NCBI GenBank assembly: GCA_002239045.1
Contig: MPNN01000003.1
Span: forward strand, 186,001-250,000
DNA: 64,000 bases
Reading direction: 5' to 3'
DNA from: SAR202 cluster bacterium bin127
Lineage (GTDB): Bacteria > Chloroflexota > Dehalococcoidia > Lucifugimonadales > Lucifugimonadaceae
The first letter of the stretch is position 1; each line of letters starts with the position of its first letter. Positions 42,714-52,211 of this stretch are shown here, one piece after another. The position numbers and the translations under genes are program-made. The notes under the pieces are model-generated. The model saw only the letters and a program-made list of their open reading frames with translations, was not told where the DNA came from and did no database searches.

Positions 42714-44069
42714 TCACGATCGGACGAATCCCTCGTAGTTGCGCATCATCAGTTGCGCTTCGAGCTGCCGCATCGTGTCCAATGCAACACCGACCATGAT
42801 GATCATGCTCGTGCTCTGGATCAGCGTCAAAGACGCTTCCAAATTGGTAATCAGATTTGCTATCCAAGGTGTGATAGCGATAACACCAAGGAAGATTGCG
42901 CCTGCCCACGTAATTCGCAGGACGATGCGCATCAGATACTCGCGCGTCGGCTGTCCGGGTCGAATGCCGGGCACGAAACCGCCGTTTCGTTGAAGGTTTT
43001 CGGCGAGATTCTGTTGGTTGTGAACAACTAGGGCGTAGAAGAAGGTAAATCCAACTGTCAAGATAAATATCAGCGCCCAATATGGATCGCTCGTGAACGT
43101 CAGCGTTCGGGTAACCCAACTTGCGGCTTGAGCGGTGAAACTGCTGCTGCTTGGGTCGGCGAGGTAGGTAGCGATTGTCGCCGGTAGGGTGACGATGGAA
43201 AAGGCAAAGATTAGCGGGATCATGCCGGCGGCGTTGACGCGGAGGGGTATAAAAGAAGCGCCCGTTTGACGATACATCTGGCCGCCGCGAAATACGCTCC
43301 GTCCGTACTGCACCGGGACACGCCGTTGGGCTTCGTTGAAGATCACAACCACAAAAATGATGATGAGCATCATGGCGACTAACATCGAAACTTGGAAGGC
43401 CTGATCTCGAAGCGCCCACATCTGACCAGCAGTCTGCGGCAAGGAAGCGACGATGCCGGCGAAGATTATCAACGAGATGCCGTTGCCGATGCCCTTCTCG
43501 GTAACGATTTCGCCCATCCACACCAACAGCATCGTAGTCGCGGTCATGCAGAGGATGATTGTTGTGGTGTTCATCCACTCGCCGCCACCAAGACCGATGC
43601 CGGTGATGGCTCCTTGCAATTCGAGGGTGTTGAGCAACGCCCATCCTTGGAGTATCGCCAATGGAACCGTCAGGTAATGGGTGTATCGGTTGAGTGTGCG
43701 ACGTCCGGCTTCACCACCTTCGCGAGAAAGCTCTCGGAGTTGGGGGATGACCGGAGTTAGGACTTGCAAGATGATTGATGCGGTGATGTAGGGATAGACA
43801 CCCATCGCGGCGATGCTGAGTTGGCTCAACGCGCCACCGCTGAAGAGGTCCAGAACTCCGAAAACCGGATTCGCTTCGAATGCTCGTTCGAGCAGTGCGA
43901 GGTCTACGCCCGGGTTCGGGACATGCGCCAAGAACCTGAACGCGACGAGAATGCCGAGCGTGAAGAGAATTCTGAAGCGCAGATCCGGGACACGCCACGA
44001 ATCGACGACAGCTCGGAAGAGTGCCGGTAGTGCGGATTCGCGTCCGGTTTGGGCTCCAGTGGACTGCAT
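42714..44069 (-). CDS. secY: Protein translocase subunit SecY
   Basis: The 451-aa protein has ten predicted membrane helices with SecY signatures: LFSGGALSQLSIAAMGVYPYITASIILQVL (helices 1-2 region), GIGNGISLIIFAGIVASLPQ, RRVPVQYGRS, the VNAAGMIPLIFAFS stretch, and FFYALVVHNQQNLAENLQRNGGFVPGIRPGQPT. It forms the protein-conducting channel with SecE and SecG. It lies between rplO and adk. Confidence 0.97.
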   Translation of the reverse strand: MQSTGAQTGRESALPALFRAVVDSWRVPDLRFRILFTLGILVAFRFLAHVPNPGVDLALLERAFEANPVFGVLDLFSGGALSQLSIAAMGVYPYITASIILQVLTPVIPQLRELSREGGEAGRRTLNRYTHYLTVPLAILQGWALLNTLELQGAITGIGLGGGEWMNTTTIILCMTATTMLLVWMGEIVTEKGIGNGISLIIFAGIVASLPQTAGQMWALRDQAFQVSMLVAMMLIIIFVVVIFNEAQRRVPVQYGRSVFRGGQMYRQTGASFIPLRVNAAGMIPLIFAFSIVTLPATIATYLADPSSSSFTAQAASWVTRTLTFTSDPYWALIFILTVGFTFFYALVVHNQQNLAENLQRNGGFVPGIRPGQPTREYLMRIVLRITWAGAIFLGVIAITPWIANLITNLEASLTLIQSTSMIIMVGVALDTMRQLEAQLMMRNYEGFVRS

Positions 44070-44093
44070 TGGGGTTATCCGATGCTGCTTCGC

Positions 44094-44573
44094 TTACTCG
44101 TCCGAGGTTGTGGATTCGGATGCACCGTCGTCGCCAATGAGCGTAACGCTGCCGCCTGCGGCTTCGATTTTGGCGCGTGCGCTGGCGGAACAGGCATGCA
44201 CCGTGACGTGGACGCTCCCACCGATTTCGCCATCACCAAGAAGTTTGATGTTCACTCCGCTATTGCGGACGATGCGGTTCGCAACAAGTTCATCGGGGCC
44301 GACCTGCGAGCCATCCTCGAACATGTTCAGATTGGCCACGTTGACGGGTGTATATTCGACGCGGAACTTATTGGTGAAACCGCGCATGAATGGTAGGCGC
44401 TTGACCAAACGCAGTTGACCGCCCTCGAAAAGGAACGGAACCTTGCCGGTCTGTAGCTGACCTTTGCTGCCACGCCCGGAGTACGAGCCGCTACCGCTGC
44501 CATCGCCGCGCCCGACACGCTTACGCTTCCGGCGCGAACCATCGGCTGGTTTTAATTGATGCAATCCTGGCAT
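44094..44573 (-). CDS. rplO: 50S ribosomal protein L15
   Basis: The 159-aa protein begins MPGLHQLKPADGSRRKRKRVGRGDGSGSGSYSGRGSKGQ, the Gly/Arg-rich loop of L15, and has FEGGQLRLVKRLPFMRGF and VTVHACSASARAKIEAAGGSV. An acidic tail (DDGASESTTSDE) extends the usual end. It precedes secY by 24 nt. Confidence 0.97.
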   Translation of the reverse strand: MPGLHQLKPADGSRRKRKRVGRGDGSGSGSYSGRGSKGQLQTGKVPFLFEGGQLRLVKRLPFMRGFTNKFRVEYTPVNVANLNMFEDGSQVGPDELVANRIVRNSGVNIKLLGDGEIGGSVHVTVHACSASARAKIEAAGGSVTLIGDDGASESTTSDE

Positions 44574-44593
44574 TTCGTTGACTCGTCTTTACT

Positions 44594-44770
44594 TCAAGAA
44601 ACGATTTCGACCAAGTGGGATACCCTCTTGACCATTCCACGTACTTGAACGGTGTCTTGCTTCGTGACGACGTGATTGATGCGTCGCAGACCGAGAGCTT
44701 TGAGTGTCGCACGCTGTTTGGGTATCGTCCCAATCCCGCTACGAACTTGTTTAATGACTATCTCGCTCAT
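44594..44770 (-). CDS. rpmD: 50S ribosomal protein L30
   Basis: A 58-codon frame from ATG 44770 to TGA at 44594 encodes [20 protein letters not shown] followed by [20 protein letters not shown] and [18 protein letters not shown]. This is a complete single-domain L30. The start overlaps the rpsE stop by 4 nt (ATGA), coupling their translation. Confidence 0.96.
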   Translation of the reverse strand: MSEIVIKQVRSGIGTIPKQRATLKALGLRRINHVVTKQDTVQVRGMVKRVSHLVEIVS

Positions 44771-45546
44771 GACGATTGTTCGTTCTCGTTGTCAGAGGTT
44801 GCGACATCAGCGACTGGTTCGGTCGTCGCAACGATCTCGTCTGAATCACTTTCGCTCACCTGCTCGGCTACAGGTTCGCTAGACACCGCGGGCGCTCCGT
44901 CTTCTGGAACCTCGGTCGATACCTCGGTAGCTTCGACGGTTTCAACTTCGGCAGATTCGGTTTCCGACGTTGTTTCGGGTGTGTGGATCCTGTCAAGCCC
45001 CAGCCTTCGAGCACGTTCCCTCTGCGGATCCTTCAGCAGCGATAGAGCCTTCAAGGTGGCTCGCACGGTGTTAACCGGGTTGCTGCCGCCGTAGGTCTTC
45101 GAAAGCACGTCTTGGATGCCAGCAGCTTCGATCACCGCGCGCACGCCGCCACCAGCGATGACCCCGGTTCCGGGTTTGGCTGGCAATAGCAAGACCTTCG
45201 CGCTGCCGTACTTCGCAAAAACCTCGTGCGGGATCGTGCCACCTAGGGTCGTGACCGGCTCCATTGCTCGTTCCGCGTTTTGCCGCCCTTTACGGACTGC
45301 ATCGGGAACCGAGGCGGCCTTACCCAAGGCTGCGCCTACGCGACCGTTGTAATCGCCAACGACCATCATGGCGCTAAAAGAAAGGTTTCTACCGCCTTTG
45401 ACGACCTTGGAGACGCGTCGGATCTTGACCGCACGCTCGAAGAGCTCCGGTCCTTCCTGTGCCTCATCTCGTCGCGGTCGTCGCCGTTGTCTGCCGCGAC
45501 GGTCGCCGTCTGAACTTCGCTCGCGAGTGTTAGATTGAGTAACCAT
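44767..45546 (-). CDS. rpsE: 30S ribosomal protein S5 with long acidic C-terminal extension
   Basis: The 259-aa protein contains the S5 double-stranded-RNA-binding fold ([68 protein letters not shown]). The conserved region ends near residue 185. About 75 further residues are rich in Glu, Ser, Thr and Val ([21 protein letters not shown]) and have no counterpart in ordinary S5 of about 165-170 aa. A basic N-terminal extension is also present. The frame is uninterrupted up to the rpmD overlap, so this is not a sequencing artefact by itself. Confidence 0.96.
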   Translation of the reverse strand: MVTQSNTRERSSDGDRRGRQRRRPRRDEAQEGPELFERAVKIRRVSKVVKGGRNLSFSAMMVVGDYNGRVGAALGKAASVPDAVRKGRQNAERAMEPVTTLGGTIPHEVFAKYGSAKVLLLPAKPGTGVIAGGGVRAVIEAAGIQDVLSKTYGGSNPVNTVRATLKALSLLKDPQRERARRLGLDRIHTPETTSETESAEVETVEATEVSTEVPEDGAPAVSSEPVAEQVSESDSDEIVATTEPVADVATSDNENEQSS

Positions 45547-45548
45547 CG

Positions 45549-45905
45549 TTAAAACTTTAGGCCCTCCGCACGGGCAGCTTCGGCCAATGCCTTAACGCGT
45601 CCGTGGTATTGATATCCACCACGGTCGAAAACTACCTTTTTGACGCCCTGTTCGATCGCGCGTTTCGCGACCGTCGTCCCGACGCGAGTGGCCGAGTCGA
45701 TCTTTCCATCACTGTCGTTATCTACCTCGATGGAAGACGCCGCAACCAATGTGTGACCCGCTCCATCGTCGATGACTTGGGCGTAGATCTGTTTATTGCT
45801 TCGGAAAACCGAGAGGCGCGGTCGATCGTTGAGACCAATGACTCGACGACGAACGCGGCGGTGGCGTATCCAACGAGGTCGATTGTCGAACTTCCTGTTA
45901 GCCAT
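45549..45905 (-). CDS. rplR: 50S ribosomal protein L18
   Basis: The 118-aa protein carries [34 protein letters not shown] and the C-terminal [28 protein letters not shown], both diagnostic of L18, which binds 5S rRNA. Only 2 nt separate it from rpsE. Confidence 0.97.
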   Translation of the reverse strand: MANRKFDNRPRWIRHRRVRRRVIGLNDRPRLSVFRSNKQIYAQVIDDGAGHTLVAASSIEVDNDSDGKIDSATRVGTTVAKRAIEQGVKKVVFDRGGYQYHGRVKALAEAARAEGLKF

Positions 45906-45912
45906 CTATCGA

Positions 45913-46482
45913 TTAACCTCCGACACCCGCGACGGTCTTGCCGACACGTAGCCGCAGCTGTTCGCCTTGGTATGTGATCCCGAACAGCGGAACTCGCCCG
46001 GCCTTGCTCTGGAATCGGCTCGGCTTGCGGACCGCGCGAATCGTCGCGGCCTGCTGGCCAACTTCCTGTTTATCGGGTCCGGTGACGATGATCGTAGTGT
46101 TTCCATCGACGCTCAACGAATTCTTACCGATGGGTTCGATCTCAACCGGATGTGAATATCCGGCCAGCAACTCCAAACCATCGCCCTTCTGCGTGGCGCG
46201 GTATCCGGTGCCATACATGATCAGACGCTTCGAGAAGCCTTCGCTGACGCCGACCACCATATTGTTGATCAGGCTGCGCGTCAAACCATGCTTCGCACGT
46301 TGGTCACGGGTTTCGTTGGATCGAGACACGAGGATCTTCGAGTCTTCGATCTCCACGTCGATGCCTTCATGGAGATTTCGGCTGAGTTCTCCCAATTGTC
46401 CCTTGACCGTGACCTCACGACCGGCGACTTTTACTTCGACGCCATTCGGCACCGTGATTGGGTTGTTTCCTACTCTAGACAT
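45913..46482 (-). CDS. rplF: 50S ribosomal protein L6
   Basis: The 189-aa protein starts MSRVGNNPITVPNGVEVKV and has the two duplicated L6 domains. The second contains EPIGKNSLSVDGNTTIIVTGPDKQEVGQQAATIRAVRKP. A short stretch after the usual PEPYKGKG-like region is altered (VPLFGITYQGEQLRLRVGKTVAGVGG). It follows rpsH by 39 nt and sits near the sarcin-ricin loop. Confidence 0.97.
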   Translation of the reverse strand: MSRVGNNPITVPNGVEVKVAGREVTVKGQLGELSRNLHEGIDVEIEDSKILVSRSNETRDQRAKHGLTRSLINNMVVGVSEGFSKRLIMYGTGYRATQKGDGLELLAGYSHPVEIEPIGKNSLSVDGNTTIIVTGPDKQEVGQQAATIRAVRKPSRFQSKAGRVPLFGITYQGEQLRLRVGKTVAGVGG

Positions 46483-46521
46483 CTCGAAATATCCCGTACG
46501 ATTTGATCAGGTCGCCCTAGA

Positions 46522-46920
46522 TCACCAAACGTAAAAGAGCAACTCTCCACCAACGCCAGTTCGACGTGCCTGATCCGATGTCATCACGCCCTTCGAGGTC
46601 GAAAGAAACGCAACACCCCGACCGCCAAAATAGCGCGGTATCTCGTTTTTGCCGACGTAGACGCGACGTCCAGGTTTGCTGATCCGCTTGAGTCCCGTGA
46701 TCACCGATTCGTCGTCTTCGTAGTAACGAAGCTTGACTTCAAAATCTGCCTTCGCGCCGTCTCGATGCGTTTCAACATTCTCGATGAAACCTTCGTCGCG
46801 CAATATGCGCAGAAGAGAACGCTTCATCCTCGAGTGCGGAATCGACACTGTTTCGTGGTGGGACATGACGGCATTTCGGATGCGCGTCAGCATGTCTGAT
46901 ATTGGGTCGGTAACTGGCAT
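46522..46920 (-). CDS. rpsH: 30S ribosomal protein S8
   Basis: From the ATG at 46920 the 132-aa product begins MPVTDPISDMLTRIRNAVMSHHETVSIPHSRMKRSLLRIL and ends with GVAFLSTSKGVMTSDQARRTGVGGELLFYVW, the S8 signature. The frame is open 52 codons further upstream through rpsN sequence, which is not S8-like. S8 is a primary 16S binder and a repressor of its operon in E. coli. Confidence 0.97.
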   Translation of the reverse strand: MPVTDPISDMLTRIRNAVMSHHETVSIPHSRMKRSLLRILRDEGFIENVETHRDGAKADFEVKLRYYEDDESVITGLKRISKPGRRVYVGKNEIPRYFGGRGVAFLSTSKGVMTSDQARRTGVGGELLFYVW

Positions 46921-46963
46921 AAGGTTGTCGGTTCGATGTACTCGCCTGACGGCGATAGGTGGT

Positions 46964-47269
46964 CTAGAGGCTCGCCTTCCGGATCCCAGGCAGGTTGCCG
47001 AGATGTGCTTGTTCACGGAAGACGATTCGGCACATACCGAAGAAGCGGATGTATCCATTCGGTCGACCGGTGGCAAAGCATCGGTTGCGTTGTCGGATGC
47101 GGCTCGAGTTTTTCGGTAGCAGGTGCAGCAAGCGCCTCGCTTCCATTTGTTCTTCGAATGAACGACTGGTATCGTTCGCCACCCGTTTCAGTTCCGCGCG
47201 CCGTTGCGCGTACTTCTCCACGAGAAGAGCGCGCTTTTTTTCACGTTCGATGATTGCCTTACGAGCCAT
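46964..47269 (-). CDS. rpsN: 30S ribosomal protein S14, long zinc-free form
   Basis: The 101-aa protein begins MARKAIIEREKKRALLVEKYAQRRAELKR and ends LPKNSSRIRQRNRCFATGRPNGYIRFFGMCRIVFREQAHLGNLPGIRKASL. It has the long insertion and lacks the CxxC...CxxC zinc ligands of the short form. Placement between rplE and rpsH is standard. Confidence 0.97.
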   Translation of the reverse strand: MARKAIIEREKKRALLVEKYAQRRAELKRVANDTSRSFEEQMEARRLLHLLPKNSSRIRQRNRCFATGRPNGYIRFFGMCRIVFREQAHLGNLPGIRKASL

Positions 47270-47329
47270 TGGTTTTTTCGTCTACTTTTCGTGCCGAATC
47301 TATCGGCGGTTTAGTTTTCAGTGGGCAGA

Positions 47330-47908
47330 TTATCGTCCTGCCGCAAACGGCATGCCCAAAAGTTCGAGCAACCTGCGGCCTTCTTCGTCAGTGCGGGCAG
47401 TGGTCACAATCGCAACCTGCAATCCGCGCAACCTGTCTATCTGATTGTAGTCAATCTCAGGGAAAACAACCTGCTCCGAGAGACCCAAACTGTAGTTGCC
47501 ATTGCCATCGAATGAATTACGGCTGGTGCCACGGAAGTCGCGTACACGGGGGAGCGCCACATTGACCAGACGGTCGTAGAACTGCCACATCCGGTGCGAA
47601 CGCAATGTGACCGACGCGCCGATCGGCATACCTTCCCGTAACTTGAAGTTCGCAATCGACTTCTTGGCGCGGTTGACGATGGGCTTTTGTCCCGTGATCG
47701 TAGCGATATCGCCAGTAGCAGCATCGAGTGAGTTCGAATTGTCGATCGCCTCGCCAAGCCCAATGTTGACGATGATCTTGTCAAGAATTGGCAACTGCAT
47801 CGGATTGGTGTACCCGAACTCACGCGTGAGCACCGGTGTCACTTCCGATCGGTACCGCGACAATAGGCGCGGCATCATCATCGTTGCGCTACCGTTTGAA
47901 TTAGCCAT
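47330..47908 (-). CDS. rplE: 50S ribosomal protein L5
   Basis: The 192-aa protein has [56 protein letters not shown] and [40 protein letters not shown], all canonical L5 segments. It contacts 5S rRNA. It overlaps rplX by 8 nt. Confidence 0.98.
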   Translation of the reverse strand: MANSNGSATMMMPRLLSRYRSEVTPVLTREFGYTNPMQLPILDKIIVNIGLGEAIDNSNSLDAATGDIATITGQKPIVNRAKKSIANFKLREGMPIGASVTLRSHRMWQFYDRLVNVALPRVRDFRGTSRNSFDGNGNYSLGLSEQVVFPEIDYNQIDRLRGLQVAIVTTARTDEEGRRLLELLGMPFAAGR

Positions 47909-48212
47909 TGCGGGATCCCTTTACCGTTCGGACGCGGGTGCCGTCTTCGAGTTCTCGCCATCGGACACGACCGACTTCGCCGGTATCTGAATCAACGAGC
48001 ACGACATTCGAGATATGTATCGATGCTTCGCCTTCGACGATGCCGGTCTGCATGACGCCGCGTCGGCGACCCATGTGTCGCTTGACCATGTTCACGCCTT
48101 CGACGAATACGCGTTGTTTTTTGAGGTCGACAGCGATGACGTTGCCGCGCTCCCCTCGGTCCTTGCCGGACACAACGAGGACGGTGTCCCCTCTTTTGAT
48201 CTTGTTGGGCAT
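47901..48212 (-). CDS. rplX: 50S ribosomal protein L24
   Basis: The 103-aa protein carries the KOW motif [41 protein letters not shown] and [24 protein letters not shown]. It initiates 50S assembly. It follows rplN by 10 nt. Confidence 0.97.
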   Translation of the reverse strand: MPNKIKRGDTVLVVSGKDRGERGNVIAVDLKKQRVFVEGVNMVKRHMGRRRGVMQTGIVEGEASIHISNVVLVDSDTGEVGRVRWRELEDGTRVRTVKGSRNG

Positions 48213-48222
48213 TGGGTTGCTT

Positions 48223-48591
48223 CTACAGAACTTCTGGTGCTAACGACACGATGCGGTTGAATTCGCGCTCGCGTAATTCGCGAGCCACCGGACCAAATAT
48301 TCGAGTCCCGCGCGGGTTGCCGTCGTCTGCAACGATCACGCAGGCGTTGTCATCAAACTTGATGTACGAACCGTCGACTCGCCGGTATTCCTTGGATGTC
48401 CGGACGACGACAGCCTTGACAACCTCGTGCATACCGACCGCTCCACCCGGCTGCGCGTCTTTAACCGCACAGGTAATAACGTCGCCTAAACCGGCGTAGC
48501 GACGGTTGCCGGACCCGGTCATGTTGATGCAAAGAACCTCTCGGGCGCCAGAATTATCGGCTACTCGAAGGCGTGATTCTCGTTGGATCAT
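48223..48591 (-). CDS. rplN: 50S ribosomal protein L14
   Basis: The 122-aa protein matches the L14 consensus: [93 protein letters not shown]. Its ATG overlaps the rpsQ stop by 4 nt. Confidence 0.98.
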   Translation of the reverse strand: MIQRESRLRVADNSGAREVLCINMTGSGNRRYAGLGDVITCAVKDAQPGGAVGMHEVVKAVVVRTSKEYRRVDGSYIKFDDNACVIVADDGNPRGTRIFGPVARELREREFNRIVSLAPEVL

Positions 48592-48905
48592 TGCCCTTCT
48601 CCAATGGCAACGTCGTGTTCGCCAACCTCAGACGGAGCGTCATCCGGCGCAACCACGTCCACGCGTTCAACGATTTGACGCAGACGCCAACGCTTAGTCT
48701 TCGACAATGGGCGATGCTCTTCGATGACGACGCGGTCGCCCACCGACGCATCATTGTTCTCATCGTGGGCAACGAATTTGGTAATGCGCCGCCGACTGCG
48801 CTTGTAAACTCGGTGCCGTTGCGACCACGAATAAGCGACGACAATCGTCTTGTCGTTCTTATCGCGGATCACCGTACCGACGCGCGTCTTGCGTATGCCT
48901 GCCAT
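48588..48905 (-). CDS. rpsQ: 30S ribosomal protein S17 with acidic tail
   Basis: The 105-aa protein has the S17 OB fold ([68 protein letters not shown]). The last 25 residues ([21 protein letters not shown]) are acidic and extend beyond the usual 80-90 aa. It overlaps rplN by 4 nt. Confidence 0.96.
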   Translation of the reverse strand: MAGIRKTRVGTVIRDKNDKTIVVAYSWSQRHRVYKRSRRRITKFVAHDENNDASVGDRVVIEEHRPLSKTKRWRLRQIVERVDVVAPDDAPSEVGEHDVAIGEGQ

Positions 48906-48952
48906 CTAATTGAATGTCCTCAACTTTTGAATGCTTGTTCTTGTCGCCAAAC

Positions 48953-49174
48953 CTATGAAGAGACCTCGTCCAGACCCAGATCTTTCACGATCTGGCGCTC
49001 TTTCAGGACGGTGTGGATGCGGGCGATCGTTCGGCGAGTGTTTCGCAACGCATTGGTGTCCGTCAGCTGACGTGTGGTCTTTTGAAAACGCAGATTCATC
49101 AACGCCCGCTCCTGCTGGGACAACTCCCGATAGAGCTCGACGTTATTCAATTCCCTGACTTCTGAGATATGCAT
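48953..49174 (-). CDS. rpmC: 50S ribosomal protein L29
   Basis: From ATG 49174 the 73-aa product begins MHISEVRELNNVELYRELSQQERALMNLRFQKTTRQL and continues through NTRRTIARIHTVLKERQIV, a helical hairpin typical of L29. The frame is open for 60 further codons upstream, overlapping rplP, which is unlikely. It helps form the exit site for nascent chains. Confidence 0.95.
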   Translation of the reverse strand: MHISEVRELNNVELYRELSQQERALMNLRFQKTTRQLTDTNALRNTRRTIARIHTVLKERQIVKDLGLDEVSS

Positions 49175-49212
49175 GTAATCAATACCTGTTGGACTTCGGA
49201 TCGCTATGGCGC

Positions 49213-49629
49213 TTACAGTTCGTCCGCACGAGAGACGATCTTGACCGCCATCGGGAATTTGGCTCCAGCCCGGCGCAATGCTTCGCGAGCAGCCGCTTCC
49301 GAAACGTCGGCTATCTCGAAGATGATCTTTCCACGTCGCACCGGGGCAACCCAATGGTCGATGGCGCCTTTGCCACCGCCCATTCGAGTCTCAGCCGGTC
49401 GAGACGAAACGGGTTTATCGGGGAATATGCGGATCCAGACTTGACCACCACGTTGGACGTAACCGGTAATGGCACGTCGGCCCGATTCGATCTGCCGGGA
49501 CGTCACCCAACTCGCGTCAACGGCCTTTAAGCCAAAGTCACCAAACGCCAAGGTACTGCCGCGATTCGCGACACCTTTCATTTTCCCGCGGTGCTGTTTG
49601 CGGAATTTTGTTCTCCTTGGCTGTAGCAT
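49213..49629 (-). CDS. rplP: 50S ribosomal protein L16
   Basis: The 138-aa protein has [86 protein letters not shown], and the C-terminal [20 protein letters not shown]. All positions fit L16, which contacts the A-site tRNA. Confidence 0.98.
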   Translation of the reverse strand: MLQPRRTKFRKQHRGKMKGVANRGSTLAFGDFGLKAVDASWVTSRQIESGRRAITGYVQRGGQVWIRIFPDKPVSSRPAETRMGGGKGAIDHWVAPVRRGKIIFEIADVSEAAAREALRRAGAKFPMAVKIVSRADEL

Positions 49630-49670
49630 CTCTATTGGCCCTCAATCGTTTGATCGAAATGACGGGATGA

Positions 49671-50381
49671 TTATCGGCGGTGCCTCGGCGCGCGCCCTAG
49701 TCCGATAGGTGAAACACCCGAATTCCCTTCGCGTTGCAACCGGCCTTCTGCGGGCATATCTCCTGTAAAAATCCAAACCTTGATGCCGATAACGCCAAAG
49801 GTCGTATACGCCTCCGAAACCGCGTAGTCGATTTTGGCGCGCAACGTGTGCAAGGGAACTCGCCCTTCCATCTGTTTGTCGACACGGGCAATCTCCGCCC
49901 CACCTAAACGACCAGAGACGACCACCTTGATGCCTTCGGCGCCCGAATCCATCGTCCTTTGCATGGACATCCGCACTGCGCGTCGGTAAGGTATGCGTCT
50001 CTCTAGCTGCTCAGCCAGACTCTGGCCGACCAGTTTCGCGTCAAGTTCCGGCACCTTAATCTCGTTGGCCGAAATTCGGACCCGTCGACCGGTGGAGCGT
50101 TCAATCACATGACGCAAACGATCTATGCGCTGGCCATTGCGACCAATGATGATCCCAGGCCGGCTGGTGAAAACGTTGATGCTGATCTCGCCGCCGCCGC
50201 GGTCGATGTCGACGCGTGATATCGCGCCTTCGCCTTGATATTCGCGAGCGACAATCTCACGGATCTGGTAGTCCTCTTGAACCAGCTCCCGGTAACCGTC
50301 GGGTTTCCCGGCAAACCAATTCGAACGCCAATCGGCCGAAATGCCGAGGCGAAATCCTATCGGATGTATCTTCTGTCCCAT
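49671..50381 (-). CDS. rpsC: 30S ribosomal protein S3
   Basis: The 236-aa protein begins MGQKIHPIGFRLGISADWRSNWFAGKPDGYRELVQEDYQIREIV, has the KH domain (INVFTSRPGIIIGRNGQRIDRLRHVI) and the C-terminal YRRAVRMSMQRTMDSGAEGIKVVVSGRLGGAEIAR and VPLHTLRAKIDYAVSEAYTTFGVIGIKVWIF. It lies at the mRNA entry site. Confidence 0.98.
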   Translation of the reverse strand: MGQKIHPIGFRLGISADWRSNWFAGKPDGYRELVQEDYQIREIVAREYQGEGAISRVDIDRGGGEISINVFTSRPGIIIGRNGQRIDRLRHVIERSTGRRVRISANEIKVPELDAKLVGQSLAEQLERRIPYRRAVRMSMQRTMDSGAEGIKVVVSGRLGGAEIARVDKQMEGRVPLHTLRAKIDYAVSEAYTTFGVIGIKVWIFTGDMPAEGRLQREGNSGVSPIGLGRAPRHRR

Positions 50382-50428
50382 TAAATGTCCGATCGTTCGG
50401 AATTAGGCGACTGATGGTCGCCGTTGTC

Positions 50429-50758
50429 CTATGCCTCGTCTACCTCGATGGTGATAAGCGAGGTCGGGCGGTTGAATGCCCCAGCACGACCACGCGCCTT
50501 GGGTCGGAAACGCTTCATCGTAACCGTTTGATCGGCGACGATGCGCTTGATAACCAGCGCCTCGCGATCCTGCAAATCGTTGTTTTCAGCGTTCGCGGCC
50601 GCCGCGTGCAATACCTTGAAGACTTCCCCCGCGCTCGGCGACGTCATATATCGCAGGTATGCCAGCGCGTCGTCAACCTTCATGCCGCGCACCTCGTCCA
50701 TCACAAGCCGCAGCTTCTTGGCGGAGATTCCGATGTTCTTGGCTCGTGCGATTGCCAT
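50429..50758 (-). CDS. rplV: 50S ribosomal protein L22
   Basis: The 109-aa protein has AKNIGISAKKLRLVMDEVRGMKVDDALAYLRYM, AAANAENNDLQDREALVIKRIVADQTVTMKRFRPKARGRAGAFNRPTSLITIEV. The exit-tunnel hairpin is recognisable. It lies between rpsS and rpsC. Confidence 0.97.
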   Translation of the reverse strand: MAIARAKNIGISAKKLRLVMDEVRGMKVDDALAYLRYMTSPSAGEVFKVLHAAAANAENNDLQDREALVIKRIVADQTVTMKRFRPKARGRAGAFNRPTSLITIEVDEA

Positions 50759-50770
50759 ATCTAAGTTCCC

Positions 50771-51034
50771 TCAGCGGTTTCCTGAGTGCGAGCGGAATAC
50801 TCGCGTCGCAGAAAACTCGCCCAATCGGTGACCCACCATGTTCTCAGTCACCAGCACCGGCACGAACGTGCGCCCATTGTGTACCGCAAAGGTCAGGCCA
50901 ACCATGTCCGGCATGATGGTCGACGCGCGCGCCCAAGTGCGAATCGCACCACGCGCCCGTTCGCGCCTGGCCTTGTCAACCTTTTTCATCAGCTTGGGAT
51001 CCACGAATGGTCCCTTCTTTACTGATCTGCTCAT
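50771..51034 (-). CDS. rpsS: 30S ribosomal protein S19
   Basis: The 87-aa protein carries [78 protein letters not shown]. It is nearly full consensus apart from a short C terminus. It forms a complex with S13 on the 30S head. Confidence 0.97.
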   Translation of the reverse strand: MSRSVKKGPFVDPKLMKKVDKARRERARGAIRTWARASTIMPDMVGLTFAVHNGRTFVPVLVTENMVGHRLGEFSATRVFRSHSGNR

Positions 51035-51081
51035 ATGCTTGTAACCCGTCTATCGATTCGAGATCGTGTTGAACGACGAAA

Positions 51082-51909
51082 TCAGCGTTGATCGCGTCTT
51101 CGTCGGATGAATTTATCTGTGCGCTTGTTGCGGCGAGTCTTGTATCCCAGTGTAGGTTTGCCCCAAGGCGACTTCGGATTCGAGAACCCGATACCGGAAC
51201 GACCTTCACCACCGCCGTGCGGGTGTGCGTCAGGTGCCATCGCCGTACCTCGGACACTCGGCCGCTTCCCGCGGTGCCGAGAACGCCCAGCCTTGCCGAG
51301 TTTGATGTTCTTGTGGTCTGGATTAGAAACAACCCCGATGGTTGCCTTGCACTCCTGACGGACCTGGCGCATTTCGCCGGAGGGTAACCGCAGCAATATG
51401 AACGAACCTTCGTGGGCCATAACCTGCGCTCCGGTGCCAGCACCTTTTGCAAGCTGACCGCCACTGCCCGGCGTCATCTCGATATTGTGAACCATCGTGC
51501 CCTGCGGAATATCCATCAACGCCTTCGTGTTACCCGGCAAATCCGGAGCCCCAGACCCAGACTCGACCTTTCGACCGACCGTCAATCCTTGCGGCGCAAC
51601 GATGTACGATTTTTGGCCATCTTGGTATTGGATCAGCGCGATGCGGGCGCTGCGGTTGGGATCGTACTCAATCCCAAGAACCTCGGCTACGCCGCTGCGG
51701 GTGCGTTTGAAATCGACCATGCGGTATCGACGCTTGTGTCCACCGCCTCGACGGCGAACCGTGATCCGTCCCGAGTTGTTGCGCCCGCCCTTTTTGGTCA
51801 ACGGGGCAAGCAGCGACTTCTCGGGCTTCTTCTTGGTAATGTCCGCAAAATCGTCCACAACATTGTTGCGTCGACCTGGAGATGTTGGCTTGTGTTCCTT
51901 CAATGGCAT
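51082..51909 (-). CDS. rplB: 50S ribosomal protein L2
   Basis: The 275-aa protein begins [21 protein letters not shown] and has [28 protein letters not shown] and the OB and SH3-like domains, with [42 protein letters not shown] holding the catalytic-centre His. It is needed for subunit joining and peptidyl-transferase structure. Confidence 0.98.
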   Translation of the reverse strand: MPLKEHKPTSPGRRNNVVDDFADITKKKPEKSLLAPLTKKGGRNNSGRITVRRRGGGHKRRYRMVDFKRTRSGVAEVLGIEYDPNRSARIALIQYQDGQKSYIVAPQGLTVGRKVESGSGAPDLPGNTKALMDIPQGTMVHNIEMTPGSGGQLAKGAGTGAQVMAHEGSFILLRLPSGEMRQVRQECKATIGVVSNPDHKNIKLGKAGRSRHRGKRPSVRGTAMAPDAHPHGGGEGRSGIGFSNPKSPWGKPTLGYKTRRNKRTDKFIRRRRDQR

Positions 51910-51926
51910 ATCGAGAATTCCGTTGA

Positions 51927-52211
51927 CTATGCACCCTCAAACAAGACGATCGTGTCGCCCGCTGCCAGCGTCACAATGGCGCGCTTAACGTCGGGTCGCT
52001 TCTTCTCTCGGAAGCCGCGGCGCTTCATCTTTCCGCGCCGGCGGTAGGTATTCACTGAAACGACGTTTACATCGAACGCCCATTCGACAGCACGCGCAAT
52101 ATCGTATTTATTGGCCTTCATGGCAACATCGAACACGTAGCGATTCTCTTCGTTGAGAAGCGTCGACTTTTCGGTGATGACCGGTCGGATTAGAGTCCGT
52201 GCGATGTTCAC
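51927..52211 (-). CDS. rplW: 50S ribosomal protein L23
   Basis: The 94-aa protein has [63 protein letters not shown] and an ATVTL-like end ([12 protein letters not shown]). It provides the docking site for signal recognition particle and trigger factor. Its ATG overlaps the rplD stop by 4 nt. Confidence 0.97.
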   Translation of the reverse strand: MNIARTLIRPVITEKSTLLNEENRYVFDVAMKANKYDIARAVEWAFDVNVVSVNTYRRRGKMKRRGFREKKRPDVKRAIVTLAAGDTIVLFEGA

